64,000 nucleotides of DNA from CAYSXY01 sp964435165 (GTDB lineage Bacteria; Pseudomonadota; Alphaproteobacteria; Rickettsiales; RI-342): assembly GCA_964435165.1 (NCBI GenBank), contig CAYSXY010000002.1:33420-97419 (forward strand), read 5' to 3'. The notes beneath the pieces are model-generated. The model did no database searches and was not told where the DNA came from. It saw only the letters and a program-made list of their open reading frames with translations. Below, one piece after another: positions 39,490 through 48,438 of this stretch (within the stretch, counting starts at the first letter, position 1; every line of letters begins with the position of its first letter). The position numbers and the translations under genes are program-made.

Positions 39490-41475
39490 GTGTTTGAAAA
39501 AATTCTCATTGCCAATCGCGGCGAAATTGCGCTTCGTATTATGCATACGGCGCGTCGCCTGGGCATTAAAACCGTCGCTGTTTACTCTGAAGCCGACGCC
39601 AGCGCACTTTTTGTGCAGGAGGCGGATGAGGCCTATTTCATCGGCCCGTCGCCTTCCGGTCAGTCTTACCTTAATCGTAAAAATATTATGGCGGCTATTC
39701 GTGAATCCGGAGCGGATGCGGTGCATCCCGGCTATGGGTTTCTATCGGAGAATCCTGAATTTGCCCGGGCTGTCACCCGAGCCGGTGTCACCTTTATCGG
39801 TCCAACCGCCAAAGCCATCACCTCGATGGGCGATAAGCTGGAAGCGAAGAAAATTGCCCAGAAAGCAGGTGTGAATACCATCCCCGGCAGCGAAGAAGCC
39901 ATTTCTGACCCTAAGGAAGCACGCAAAATCGCCAAAAAAATTGGCTATCCGGTTATCATCAAGGCGGCAGCCGGAGGCGGCGGTAAAGGAATGCGCGTGG
40001 TGCATTCAGACAAGGAAATCGATGAGGCGATTCGCGCATCCATGAGCGAGGCAGGATCAAGCTTTGGCGATGAGCGTGTCTTTGTCGAAAAATTCATTGA
40101 AGATCCTCGCCATATTGAGATTCAACTGCTGTCAGATAATCATGGCAATATTGTCACGCTCGGTGAGCGCGAATGCTCGATTCAGCGCCGTCACCAAAAG
40201 GTGATTGAAGAAGCGCCCAGCCCATTTATTGATGAGAAAACACGCAAAGCCATGTGCGATCAGGCTGTAGCGCTTGCCAAGGCGGTGGATTATCGCTCCG
40301 CTGGCACAGTGGAATGTATTGTCGATAAACACCGGAATTTTTATTTCCTCGAAATGAACACGCGCCTGCAAGTGGAACACCGGGTGACGGAGTTGATTAC
40401 CGGGGTGGACCTTGTCGAGCAGATGATTCGCATTGCTGCGGGAGAAAAATTGAGCTTTAGCCAGAAAGATGTCACGTTCAATGGCTGGGCGTTTGAAGCA
40501 CGGATTTATGCAGAAGACCCAAGCCGCGGCTTTTTGCCGTCGGTCGGGCGCATCAGCCGCTATCAGGAACCCGATGATATTCCGGGGATGGTGCTGGACT
40601 CCGGCGTCTATGAGGGCACCGAAGTCAGCATGTTTTATGATCCCATGGTGGCCAAGCTTTGCACACATAATCAAACGCGCCAGCAGGCGATTGACGATAT
40701 GAAAACCGCGCTGGGCGCCTATGTCATTCGCGGCATCGCTCATAATATCAGCTTCCTGGAGGCGATTCTCAACCATCCACGCTTTGTCGAAGGCAACCTC
40801 TCAACGCACTTTATTGCTGAAGAATACCCGGACGGGTTCAGCGGGGCGGAGCTGACCTCGGAAAGCAGCAAAATCTTTATTGCCACGGCGGTGTTTATGC
40901 ATTTGCGCTACCGTGAACGTGATGCGCTGATCAATGGCCAACTGCCAAGCCGTATCCCACCCTTTATTAATCGCTGGGTGGTGCAGCTGGGTGAGGAACA
41001 GTTTGCCGTGGATGTCGAGCCGCGTGAGACGGGGTATGACATCCGTTATGATGATGAGATTATCACAGTGCGCAGCAACTGGCAGCTGGGTCGTCGCCTG
41101 TTTCAGGGCACGGTGAACGGCAAGTCCGTGAGCGTGAAGGTCAAACGCATGATTGAGGGCTATGAAGTGACCTATGGCGGATCAAGCTTTAACGCGCTGG
41201 TGCGTACCCCTCGTGTCGCAGATTACGCCAAGCATATGCCGGAAAGGCAGCAAAATGCATCGCAGAAAGAATTAACCGCGCCGCTCGCCGGGATGATCGT
41301 CGCCGTGCGCGCAGGCGAGGGCGATAGCGTCAAGCCGGGCGCGCCATTGCTCATGATTGAAGCCATGAAAATGGAAAATATCATCACGGCGGAATATCCG
41401 GTAAAGGTCAAAAAAGTGCATGCCAATGAAGGGCAGAGCGTGGAGATGGGCCAGCTTCTGATGGAGTTTGAATAA
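39490..41475 (+). CDS. pccA: Propionyl-CoA carboxylase alpha subunit (biotin carboxylase + BCCP)
   Basis: ATP-dependent carboxylation of biotin; 661 residues. Biotin carboxylase domain from VFEKILIANRGEIALRI through the ATP-grasp glycine loop KAAAGGGGKGMR and metal site FLEMNTRLQVEHRVTE. Then the linker (BT) domain that binds PccB, and the C-terminal biotinyl domain with EAMKMEN; the biotinylated lysine is K627, 35 residues from the end. GTG 39490 follows GGAG by eight bases. With pccB it forms the propionate/odd-chain fatty acid and branched amino acid catabolic step. Confidence 0.96.
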   Translation: MFEKILIANRGEIALRIMHTARRLGIKTVAVYSEADASALFVQEADEAYFIGPSPSGQSYLNRKNIMAAIRESGADAVHPGYGFLSENPEFARAVTRAGVTFIGPTAKAITSMGDKLEAKKIAQKAGVNTIPGSEEAISDPKEARKIAKKIGYPVIIKAAAGGGGKGMRVVHSDKEIDEAIRASMSEAGSSFGDERVFVEKFIEDPRHIEIQLLSDNHGNIVTLGERECSIQRRHQKVIEEAPSPFIDEKTRKAMCDQAVALAKAVDYRSAGTVECIVDKHRNFYFLEMNTRLQVEHRVTELITGVDLVEQMIRIAAGEKLSFSQKDVTFNGWAFEARIYAEDPSRGFLPSVGRISRYQEPDDIPGMVLDSGVYEGTEVSMFYDPMVAKLCTHNQTRQQAIDDMKTALGAYVIRGIAHNISFLEAILNHPRFVEGNLSTHFIAEEYPDGFSGAELTSESSKIFIATAVFMHLRYRERDALINGQLPSRIPPFINRWVVQLGEEQFAVDVEPRETGYDIRYDDEIITVRSNWQLGRRLFQGTVNGKSVSVKVKRMIEGYEVTYGGSSFNALVRTPRVADYAKHMPERQQNASQKELTAPLAGMIVAVRAGEGDSVKPGAPLLMIEAMKMENIITAEYPVKVKKVHANEGQSVEMGQLLMEFE

Positions 41476-41478
41476 GGG

Positions 41479-41760
41479 ATGGCCCTGACGGTGCATGTGA
41501 CCATCCGAGGGAGAGTGCAAGGCGTCGGATACCGCGCCTGGACAGTAGGACAGGCAAAAAAACACCGAGTGACGGGGTGGGTGCGCAACCGAACGGACGG
41601 TACCGTCGAAGCACAGTTTCAGGGCGAAAAGACGAACATCAGCGAGATGTTACAGGCGTGCGAAGAAGGCCCGCTGGCGGCGCGCGTCAATGCGGTGGAA
41701 TCGCACGAGGTAAATGAAGCGGAATCTTACACGGAGTTTACCGCACGCAGCACCGTTTAA
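41479..41760 (+). CDS. acyP: Acylphosphatase
   Basis: Small alpha-beta enzyme of 93 residues hydrolysing acyl phosphates. RGRVQGVGYRAWT carries the phosphate-binding loop with the catalytic arginine, and GWVRNRTDGTVEAQFQG the catalytic asparagine. Three bases after pccA with AAGGG upstream, so probably co-transcribed. Its natural substrate in bacteria is unclear. Confidence 0.93.
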   Translation: MALTVHVTIRGRVQGVGYRAWTVGQAKKHRVTGWVRNRTDGTVEAQFQGEKTNISEMLQACEEGPLAARVNAVESHEVNEAESYTEFTARSTV

Positions 41761-41766
41761 ATCGCG

Positions 41767-42426
41767 TCAGGTTGGGCACAGATGACAATCGAAAATAGCC
41801 TCAAACTGGTTGATCAAGATCTGATCAACCTCTGGCAGTGAGGCATCAATTCCCAGTGCTGACAGCGAGGTGACGCCGAACTCACGGATGCCGCAGGGCA
41901 CGATCCCGCTATAATGAGACAAATCAGGGGCGACGTTGAGGGCGATGCCATGAAAAGTCACCCATTTTCGGATGCGTATGCCAAGCGCTGCAATTTTTGC
42001 CTCACCGGTCGGGGTGTTTACCCAGACACCTACCCGACCCTCGCGCACCATGCCGATGATGCCAAATTCGGCGAGGCTGTTGATAAGCCATTGTTCCAAA
42101 TCGCGGACAAAAGCACGCACATCCTGCTTTTTTGTCCCTGGGCGGCGCGATAAATCCAGCATAGCATAGGCAACGCGTTGCCCTGGGCCGTGATAGGTAT
42201 ATTCACCGCCGCGGCCTGTGTGATAGACGGGAAAACGCGAGCGATCTTTCAAATCATCATCATTAGCGCTGGTACCGGCGGTGTAAAGGGGTGGGTGCTC
42301 GAGCAACCACAGGGTTTGCGGGGCATCCCCGGCATGAATGGCCGCCACACGCGATTCCATTTTTTCAAGTGCGATCTCGTAATCGACCGGTTCAGTTGAA
42401 CGGAGCAGGTCAACATCGTTCGGCAT
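41767..42426 (-). CDS. lipB: Octanoyl-[acyl carrier protein]:protein N-octanoyltransferase
   Basis: First step of lipoate synthesis: moves octanoyl from ACP to lipoyl domains. 219 residues. [37 protein letters not shown], the lysine in [19 protein letters not shown], and the acyl-accepting cysteine in [15 protein letters not shown] are present. Convergent with acyP at only six bases. lipA is not in the window. Confidence 0.96.
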   Translation of the reverse strand: MPNDVDLLRSTEPVDYEIALEKMESRVAAIHAGDAPQTLWLLEHPPLYTAGTSANDDDLKDRSRFPVYHTGRGGEYTYHGPGQRVAYAMLDLSRRPGTKKQDVRAFVRDLEQWLINSLAEFGIIGMVREGRVGVWVNTPTGEAKIAALGIRIRKWVTFHGIALNVAPDLSHYSGIVPCGIREFGVTSLSALGIDASLPEVDQILINQFEAIFDCHLCPT

Positions 42427-42475
42427 AGAGAGATTCCGTTAATGCGGGAGAGGGGCATTTTACCCGTTTGCTCAA

Positions 42476-42564
42476 TGGTGCGGTCGAGAAGACTCGAACT
42501 TCCACGGGATTTAACTCCCACAGCGACCTCAACGCTGCGCGTCTACCAGTTCCGCCACGACCGC
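42476..42564 (-). tRNA. tRNA-Leu (anticodon GAG)
   Basis: Reading the minus strand from 42564: acceptor arm GCGGTCG pairs with CGACCGC, D-arm GGCGGAACTGGTAGACGC, anticodon stem CAGCG/CGCTG with loop TTGAGGT (anticodon GAG), a long class II variable arm typical of leucine tRNAs (TGGGAGTTAAATCCCGT), T-arm with GTTCGAGTC, discriminator A. CCA is encoded (42476-42478). 86 bases plus CCA. Confidence 0.95.
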
Positions 42565-42688
42565 ACATTCAGATAAGCGAGGATGTAACAAACCACGCGG
42601 CTTTGCGCAAGCGCTGGCGTGGCGTGAGGCGCATTTTTCATGATTGATGTGTACAAGAATGAACGGCGCGGTAGCGCCGCGATGCTGC

Positions 42689-43276
42689 TTACTCTGCCTG
42701 CGCATGAATGGTCACGGTCACATCCACGCCATGCTCCACGGTGGAATCACTGGCCCATTCGCCTTCGCCCACCTTGAACTCCTGACGCATCAGTCGGGCC
42801 GTGCCCGTCGCATGCGCCACTCCCTCCGGATCATAGGTGTGCAGGTGAAAGGCGAGCGTCACGGGTTGTGTGATTCCTTTGAGTGTCAGCGTGCCGTCCG
42901 CCGTAAAATGATCCGGCTCCTCCGCTGCTCGAATATCCTCACTGTGAAAACGGGCAGTGGCGTGTGTGGCTACGTCAAGCCAGGGCGCAGTCACCAACGT
43001 GCTTGCCACTTCATCGTAAACAGCGGTGACGCTGCTTAAATGGATGGTAGCCGCGATAGATGAACGCTCCAATTGTGCCGGGTCGAAGATGATGGTGCCA
43101 TTCAGTTCTGAAAATTCGCCCTTTGATGGCGCCTTATTGACCATTGCCGTGAAGGCAACGCTGCTCTCTTCAGACATAATGGTAAAAACCGGCAGGGGCG
43201 ATGTCTCCTCCGCATGAGCCGTTAAACCGTTCAGCAGCAAGGCAACAGTGATGATGGTGAGACGAAAGAATAGCAT
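42689..43276 (-). CDS. YceI-family periplasmic lipid-binding protein (copy 2)
   Basis: 195 residues with a signal peptide (MLFFRLTIITVALLLNGLTA, cleaved after HA). YceI-like beta-barrel features: EESSVAFTAMVNKAPSKGEF at the N-terminus, FHSEDIRAAEEPDHFTADGT and LTLKGITQPVTLAFHLHT. YceI proteins bind polyisoprenoid chains in the periplasm; ligand here unknown. Third gene of the YceI-cytochrome b561-YceI run, 24 bases after the cytochrome. Confidence 0.88.
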   Translation of the reverse strand: MLFFRLTIITVALLLNGLTAHAEETSPLPVFTIMSEESSVAFTAMVNKAPSKGEFSELNGTIIFDPAQLERSSIAATIHLSSVTAVYDEVASTLVTAPWLDVATHATARFHSEDIRAAEEPDHFTADGTLTLKGITQPVTLAFHLHTYDPEGVAHATGTARLMRQEFKVGEGEWASDSTVEHGVDVTVTIHAQAE

Positions 43277-43300
43277 TGCTTAGTTGGTGTCCACCTTTGA

Positions 43301-43876
43301 TCAACGCGAAAAGGGCAGCATGCGAGTCAACAAGCCATCTTTGAGAATGAACTGGTGCTGGAGTGCGGCAAGCACATGCACACCAATCAAACCCATCAAG
43401 GCAAAGGCCAGTATTTCATGTAACTCGCCAAACCACTCTTTAGCGTCTTTATTGGATGCAATCAAATCGGGCAGGGTGGCAATTCCAAACCAGGAGACGG
43501 GAAAGCCCGCCCCGGACGACATCAGCCAGCCGGTGATTGGCATGGCAAATATCAATAGGTAAAGCCCGGTGTGAGAGAGCCGAGCCGCCAGGCGCTGCCA
43601 ACCCGGCAAACCTGCCGGCAATGGCGGGTGCGGAAAGATGAACCGACAGATAAACCGTACTACGGCCAGGCCTAAAACGGTTACGCCGATTGATTTATGC
43701 AGCCCATATAATTCCAGTTTTGTCGGACTCAGGGCAAGCCCATCCATGTAAATGCCCAGCGCCAGCATGCCAATAATCATCAGAGCCATCACCCAATGCA
43801 GCAACTGCATGACGGGATGATAGGCAGTGGGAGTCACTACTGGCGGTTCGTCCGTGCCTGATTGCTCACTCACCAT
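43301..43876 (-). CDS. Cytochrome b561 family, diheme b-type membrane protein
   Basis: 191 residues, four membrane helices. Heme-binding histidines can be placed in helix 1 (MQLLHWVMALMIIGML), helix 2 (LHKSIGVTVLGLAVVRFICR), helix 3 (LSHTGLYLLIFAMPITGWLM) and helix 4 (ALMGLIGVHVLAALQHQF). Such proteins pass electrons from quinol or are superoxide oxidases (CybB). It overlaps the upstream YceI gene by 11 bases, a pairing often seen in proteobacteria. Confidence 0.9.
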   Translation of the reverse strand: MVSEQSGTDEPPVVTPTAYHPVMQLLHWVMALMIIGMLALGIYMDGLALSPTKLELYGLHKSIGVTVLGLAVVRFICRFIFPHPPLPAGLPGWQRLAARLSHTGLYLLIFAMPITGWLMSSGAGFPVSWFGIATLPDLIASNKDAKEWFGELHEILAFALMGLIGVHVLAALQHQFILKDGLLTRMLPFSR

Positions 43877-44453
43877 CTTTCAATGGCCGTTCCACTTCCG
43901 CTTCAATCATCAGGCGCACATCATCGCCAACAGCGGGCAGGGCATAGGTCAGTCCCCATTCGCTGCGCTTAATGGTGCCGGTAATGGAAAAACCGGCTTT
44001 GTATGTATTACGCCACTGATCCTTACCGATCTTATTCAGCGTGATATCCAGTACCAGCGGCTTGGTAACACCCAGCATGGTGAAGTCGCCCGTCACCTTG
44101 GCCGTGTTTTCTCCCGTTTGCTCCACCTTAGTGCTGACAAACCGGGCATTCGGAAATGCGGATGTATTAAAAAACGAGTCATTTTGCAGCTTGTCATCAA
44201 AGTCCGGCAGGTCAGTTTTAATGCCACGCGGTTTGATGGTGACATCAATGCTGCTATCTTCCGGGTTATCTTCATCAAGCATCACATGGCCGTCATAGTC
44301 GAGAAACTCACCGACAAAATCCGAAAATCCACCATGATTAATAAAAAACAAGATACTGGTATGGCTGGTATCAAAGGTGAATTTTTCCGCTTCTGCGTAG
44401 GCTGGGCTGGACATGCCCCATATCACTGCTGCCATCATCAACCATTTTTTCAT
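43866..44453 (-). CDS. YceI-family periplasmic protein (copy 1)
   Basis: 195 residues from ATG 44453, which gives a signal peptide (MKKWLMMAAVIWGMSSPAYA). FDTSHTSILFFINHGGFSDF, TSAFPNARFVSTKVEQTGEN, TMLGVTKPLVLDITLNKIG and SEWGLTYALPAVGDDVRLMI are standard YceI motifs. A longer frame from 44585 reads non-homologous sequence and is rejected. First gene of the three-gene run, divergent from mscS. Confidence 0.93.
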   Translation of the reverse strand: MKKWLMMAAVIWGMSSPAYAEAEKFTFDTSHTSILFFINHGGFSDFVGEFLDYDGHVMLDEDNPEDSSIDVTIKPRGIKTDLPDFDDKLQNDSFFNTSAFPNARFVSTKVEQTGENTAKVTGDFTMLGVTKPLVLDITLNKIGKDQWRNTYKAGFSITGTIKRSEWGLTYALPAVGDDVRLMIEAEVERPLKDGE

Positions 44454-44552
44454 GCCTGCTCTCCCCTGTGTGCTTGTTGCTAAAGATGCCGGTTCACAAC
44501 ATCCACCTAACCATTTATGGTATCTCCAACGGCAATACAAGGATGAAGCATC

Positions 44553-45830
44553 ATGCTCGACCGCCTCACCGCCTATCTTGATCACTTAAATCACTCGCTG
44601 CTTTCCATGGAGAGTATGGTGCAGTTGGCATGGGTCTTATTGTCGGTGGTTGGAGGATATCTGCTCTCGCGCCGACCGCGGCGCTTACTGGACGATTATA
44701 CGGACACGCATGATTCGCCCAACTGGTTGCAGCCTTTTCGCGATGTGGTGTGCGAGCAGTTTTTTCCGCTGATAACACTGATTTTTCTATTGCTCTATTC
44801 GGCAGCCGCCGCCGAGATGGAATGGAAAACCCGCATTAATCAAGCGGCGATCAGCCTCACCGTGGCGTGGATAGTTATTCGCTTTTGCTCGGTGTTTATC
44901 CGCCAGCGCAGCCTGGCGCGCTGGGTTGCAATGCTGGCCTGGACGGTGGCCGCGCTCAACATCGTCGGGGTGCTGGATAATGTTGTTGCCCTGTTGGATA
45001 GTGTGGCGTTCAGCATGGGTGAAAGCCGACTATCGTTATTGATTGTGCTGCAAGGCGTTGCCCTGCTCACTTTGCTGCTGTGGGGCGCCGCGACGATGGC
45101 TCGTCTGGCCGAGCATCAGCTGAGGCAGATGCCGGACATGGCCCCTTCATTACAGGTACTGATCACCAAGATCGTCCGCATCACCCTGATCGTCATCGCC
45201 TTTCTCATTGGACTCAATGCCGTTGGCATCGACCTGACCGCCTTTGCCGTCTTTGGCGGGGCCATCGGTGTCGGTATCGGCTTTGGTTTGCAAAAAGTCG
45301 TCTCAAACTTTATCAGCGGCATTATTCTGTTGCTCGACCGTTCGATCAAACCGGGCGATGTGATCGTGGTGGAAGATACCTATGGCTGGGTGAATAAACT
45401 CAGTTCACGTCATGTCAGTGTCCTTACGCGTGATGGCAAGGAACATCTGATTCCCAACGAATTTTTGATTACCGAAAAGGTCGAGAACTGGTCCTACAGC
45501 AACAATAATGTGCGCATTCGTGTGCCGTTATCCGTGGCGTATAATACCGATTTGCGGCAGGCGATTGAAGTGGTGCTGGATGCCGTCAAAGAGTCACCGC
45601 GTATTATGAAAGACCCATCGCCCAATTGCCTGGTGCGGGGCTTTGGTGACAGTGCGGTCGAGCTGGAATTACGCGTCTGGATTCAGGACCCGGCGAACGG
45701 TGTAGGGAATATCATGAGTGAGCTATATCTGCTGATCTGGGATGCATTTAAGGAACACCACATCACGATCCCATTCCCACAGCGCGAAGTACACCTGATG
45801 TCGGATCACACAAAAGAACAAGCAGCCTAA
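44553..45830 (+). CDS. Mechanosensitive channel, MscS family
   Basis: Inner-membrane channel of 425 residues relieving turgor under osmotic downshift. About five to six hydrophobic helices precede the pore-lining helix and its hinge region FGGAIGVGIGFGLQKVVSNF, followed by LLDRSIKPGDVIVVEDTYG (the beta domain) and an alpha-beta C-terminal domain ending with HHITIPFPQREVHL. Larger than E. coli MscS (286), nearer to YbdG/MscM-like members. AAGGATGAAG before the ATG. Confidence 0.93.
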   Translation: MLDRLTAYLDHLNHSLLSMESMVQLAWVLLSVVGGYLLSRRPRRLLDDYTDTHDSPNWLQPFRDVVCEQFFPLITLIFLLLYSAAAAEMEWKTRINQAAISLTVAWIVIRFCSVFIRQRSLARWVAMLAWTVAALNIVGVLDNVVALLDSVAFSMGESRLSLLIVLQGVALLTLLLWGAATMARLAEHQLRQMPDMAPSLQVLITKIVRITLIVIAFLIGLNAVGIDLTAFAVFGGAIGVGIGFGLQKVVSNFISGIILLLDRSIKPGDVIVVEDTYGWVNKLSSRHVSVLTRDGKEHLIPNEFLITEKVENWSYSNNNVRIRVPLSVAYNTDLRQAIEVVLDAVKESPRIMKDPSPNCLVRGFGDSAVELELRVWIQDPANGVGNIMSELYLLIWDAFKEHHITIPFPQREVHLMSDHTKEQAA

Positions 45831-45845
45831 GGGCAGCGTCCTAAG

Positions 45846-46562
45846 CTAATCAATATGCCGGTCTTGCTGGTTTTCAGCATCAAACACATGCGCGATAATC
45901 GCTGCTGCATCATGAGTATCCCCCTGCCCATGTTGGGCTGCCTCCAGTATGATCGCCTCGATCATCTCATCCGTGTGCTGGGTCACGATGCCGTCACCTT
46001 CTTTGCCTTTTCCTCTTACGTGCTCCGAGATAAAGCGCATGGCGGGCGGAATGGTCATGGCCAGCATGATGCCCACCGTGTTGGCAATTACATCCTCACC
46101 GGAAACAGCCTGTCCCTCCACCAGACGCTGCCATATCTCCACGCCAAACATCAGGCTGAAAGAAGTGATGGCGGCAATCATCGGCTTGTGATCTCTCGCC
46201 AGCTTTGCTGCTCCTTCCGGCAAATCCAGATGCCTCTCCGCCAGATCAAGGGCGCGCCAAACCACAAGCGCCAGGGTGCCCGCCACTGGCACATGCGGGG
46301 CGATCTCCTTCATAAAGGTCGCAAGTTCAAGCAATTCCGTGTCGGCACTGCGGCTCAGTTCGGCAATCAATGGAGCGGATACCTCCAGCGGGTCGGCCGA
46401 TGCCTCACCAATTCCCAATTGATTGAACCAGTCGCGAAATGCCAGCAACGTCTCCCGGTTCTCGTCAACACTCCGCGCACGCACGCCAAACACCATGATG
46501 ATCGACAGAATGCTGCCGACCAGGATGGAGATGTCATGTTCAAGCGGATAACGGTCATTCAT
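45846..46562 (-). CDS. Uncharacterised membrane-associated protein
   Basis: 238 residues, not recognised. Hydrophobic stretches at about 11-26 (ISILVGSILSIIMVFGV), 93-107 (VPVAGTLALVVWRAL), 128-143 and 160-180 (NTVGIMLAMTIPPAMRFI) suggest a small membrane protein with acidic loops; the C-terminus is His/Asp/Gln-rich. A similarly long frame on the other strand is His/Gln-rich and lacks hydrophobic periodicity, so I take this strand. Convergent with mscS (15 bases). No ribosome site is obvious. Confidence 0.55.
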   Translation of the reverse strand: MNDRYPLEHDISILVGSILSIIMVFGVRARSVDENRETLLAFRDWFNQLGIGEASADPLEVSAPLIAELSRSADTELLELATFMKEIAPHVPVAGTLALVVWRALDLAERHLDLPEGAAKLARDHKPMIAAITSFSLMFGVEIWQRLVEGQAVSGEDVIANTVGIMLAMTIPPAMRFISEHVRGKGKEGDGIVTQHTDEMIEAIILEAAQHGQGDTHDAAAIIAHVFDAENQQDRHID

Positions 46563-46764
46563 GGGGCGCGTTTTTAGCGGATAGAAAGGGTAAATGCATG
46601 TTAAATATTTACGATAGATGCGCTATCCATATTTTCGGCACGGCCATTTTTGTGCGCTGCACAAAACAAGCATTTGAATTTTAGAGAAAAAAATGACAGC
46701 GTTGTAAAATTAGTTTAACAATAGCGCGCCAAAATACCCTGCCAATAATGATAAGGAGAGCAAG

Positions 46765-47346
46765 GTGCTGCGTTATAATGTTCATGTGAGCATGGTCATG
46801 CTCTGCGTGATGCTGACGGCATGTGGTGGGTTGACAGGGGGAGGGCGATCCTCTGGAACCAAATCGCATGGCCCGTCCATTCATGGCTATGGGCCGATTC
46901 ATTTTACCATGCGGCGAGAAGCGGCCTACCAGACGCTGCAAGGCAAAGGGCGCTGGGAGTATCTGCCGCAATCCAATCAGGAAGTGCTGACCTATATGGA
47001 TTATCTGGGTTACCTTCAGGTCAAGGTAAACCAGTATTTTAATGAGCGGCAGGAGGCCACCAAGGCCGAAGTAGTGGTGATGGATGCACGCAATCGGCCA
47101 ACCACCCTCAATGAATGCCGGGGGTTTCATAACACCGTATTTGATATGTTGCGTCAGCGCTATGGCTATCCGGATTGGGAGCCGCGGGTCAATGGCCGTC
47201 GCTTTGGGGAATCCGGCCTGATGATCTACACCTTCGCCGATTCCTCGAATATTTCACTGACCTATGACTATGTTGCACGCGACCGCAGCAACCGTGATGT
47301 CGGGCTATGCACGGTGAAGCTATCCTTCAATCCGCCCTGGGTGTGA
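46765..47346 (+). CDS. Putative lipoprotein
   Basis: 193 residues. A GTG start after AAGGAGAG leads into a lipoprotein signal: hydrophobic run and lipobox LTAC with the lipidated cysteine at residue 20, followed by a Gly/Ser linker. The mature part is not recognised; it has Tyr/Asn/Arg-rich beta-like sequence (FTMRREAAYQTLQGKGRW, DYLGYLQVKVNQYF, TYDYVARDRSNRDVGLC). Two further cysteines (in NECRGF and GLCTVK) could pair. Membrane anchoring is inferred; function unknown. Confidence 0.75.
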   Translation: MLRYNVHVSMVMLCVMLTACGGLTGGGRSSGTKSHGPSIHGYGPIHFTMRREAAYQTLQGKGRWEYLPQSNQEVLTYMDYLGYLQVKVNQYFNERQEATKAEVVVMDARNRPTTLNECRGFHNTVFDMLRQRYGYPDWEPRVNGRRFGESGLMIYTFADSSNISLTYDYVARDRSNRDVGLCTVKLSFNPPWV

Positions 47347-47377
47347 AGAATCAGGGTAAACCTTGAGTTAGAGGTGC

Positions 47378-47878
47378 TTAGACGCCTGGACCAAAATCGT
47401 CACCACCGCCTTTGCCACGCGGAGCCGTGTTCGCCGCGAGTGCCGCAGGCGGCATGATAACATCAGCATTGACGGATTGGACATAAACAGGAGCGTTATC
47501 TCCCAGTGACGATGAAGTGAAATCACCACCGCCGCCACCGCCGCCGCCTCCGGCATCTCCGCCGCCGCCATCGCCACCGGCGCTTCCGGCGCACAAACCA
47601 CCACTAATGTCACCGAGCGTCACACCGCCCTGACCTTTGGGCTGCATGCCATTCAGTGCCTGAATGAGCTTATCGAGAAGCGTATTGCCGCCACGACTCA
47701 TGCTATAGCCTTGATAGCCGCCATAGCCGGCATGATTACCAAATTGCAGGTTCAAACTAAGCGCATTCATTTTATATGCGCCACCAACAGTGATGCCGCC
47801 TGCAGTTGGGCCACCTGCTCCAATTTGCCCGGTTGCGGCGAGTTGCTGTGAAATACTCTGAGCTGGCATTTCGCTCAT
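47378..47878 (-). CDS. Glycine-rich protein of unknown function
   Basis: 166 residues, start after AGAGGA. No signal peptide or membrane segment. The composition is striking: Gly about a quarter of residues, with a run GGDGGGGDAGGGGGGGGGDF near 105-125, few charges, and Ser/Asn/Gln elsewhere. The N-terminal half has MSEMPAQSISQQLAATGQIG and YGGYQGYSMSRGGNTLLDKL. It looks disordered; it might be a secreted or structural protein, perhaps type I cargo, but no RTX nonapeptides are seen. Confidence 0.6.
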   Translation of the reverse strand: MSEMPAQSISQQLAATGQIGAGGPTAGGITVGGAYKMNALSLNLQFGNHAGYGGYQGYSMSRGGNTLLDKLIQALNGMQPKGQGGVTLGDISGGLCAGSAGGDGGGGDAGGGGGGGGGDFTSSSLGDNAPVYVQSVNADVIMPPAALAANTAPRGKGGGDDFGPGV

Positions 47879-47956
47879 GGAAAATCCTCTTTCTTTCTTC
47901 TTTTTCCTCTATTACATCATAACGCAGCAATATGACAACCATGTGACAAAAATATC

Positions 47957-48418
47957 ATGTCGATTCAATCTCATATCACCAATGCCGGCCTCACTATTCC
48001 TGAGCTCACCGTGCCTGCCGCAAACTACGCGCCCTATGCAGCGCATCAGGGCACGTTGATTCTCTCCGGCCAATTGCCACTGGCTGCGGGCGAAATGCGA
48101 TATCAAGGCAAGGTCGGGCAGGATGTGAAGCTGGAAGACGCACAAGCAGCAGCGCGACTTTGCGCCCTCAATCTGCTTGGGGCCATTCAGCATGCGGTGG
48201 AAGGGGAATGGAACCGGCTTGGGCGTATGCTGCGTATTGGTGTGTTCGTCAATGCCGAAAGCGGTTTTACAGATGCGCATCTGGTAGCCAATGGTGCGTC
48301 TGACTTATTGGTGGAAGCGCTGGGCGAGGCTGGCAAACATGCACGCGCCGCTGTGTGCGTCAGTGAATTGCCGCTCGGCGCGGCGGTGGAAGTGGATGGG
48401 CTGGCAGCGACTCTGTAA
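47957..48418 (+). CDS. RidA/YjgF/YER057c/UK114 family protein (YjgF-like subfamily)
   Basis: 153 residues. This is the longer RidA-like subfamily with the N-terminal LTIPELTVPAANYAPYAAHQ segment, then GTLILSGQLPLAAG and GFTDAHLVANGASDLLVEAL, and HARAAVCVSELPLGAAVEVD. The arginine that binds substrate in true RidA (in R-A-A/T-V) appears here as the R of HARAAV. Enamine/imine deaminase activity is therefore possible; many subfamily members are uncharacterised. Confidence 0.85.
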   Translation: MSIQSHITNAGLTIPELTVPAANYAPYAAHQGTLILSGQLPLAAGEMRYQGKVGQDVKLEDAQAAARLCALNLLGAIQHAVEGEWNRLGRMLRIGVFVNAESGFTDAHLVANGASDLLVEALGEAGKHARAAVCVSELPLGAAVEVDGLAATL

Positions 48419-48438
48419 CGGATGTGCGTGCCAAATGG

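Noticed and set aside
42178..42399. Possible small gene opposite lipB
   Set aside because: Antisense to a conserved enzyme and no ribosome site.
45855..46577. Long plus-strand open frame opposite the uncharacterised membrane protein gene
   Set aside because: Its product is His/Gln/Arg-rich without hydrophobic or domain pattern; the minus strand gives regular membrane helices, so this is taken as an antisense shadow.
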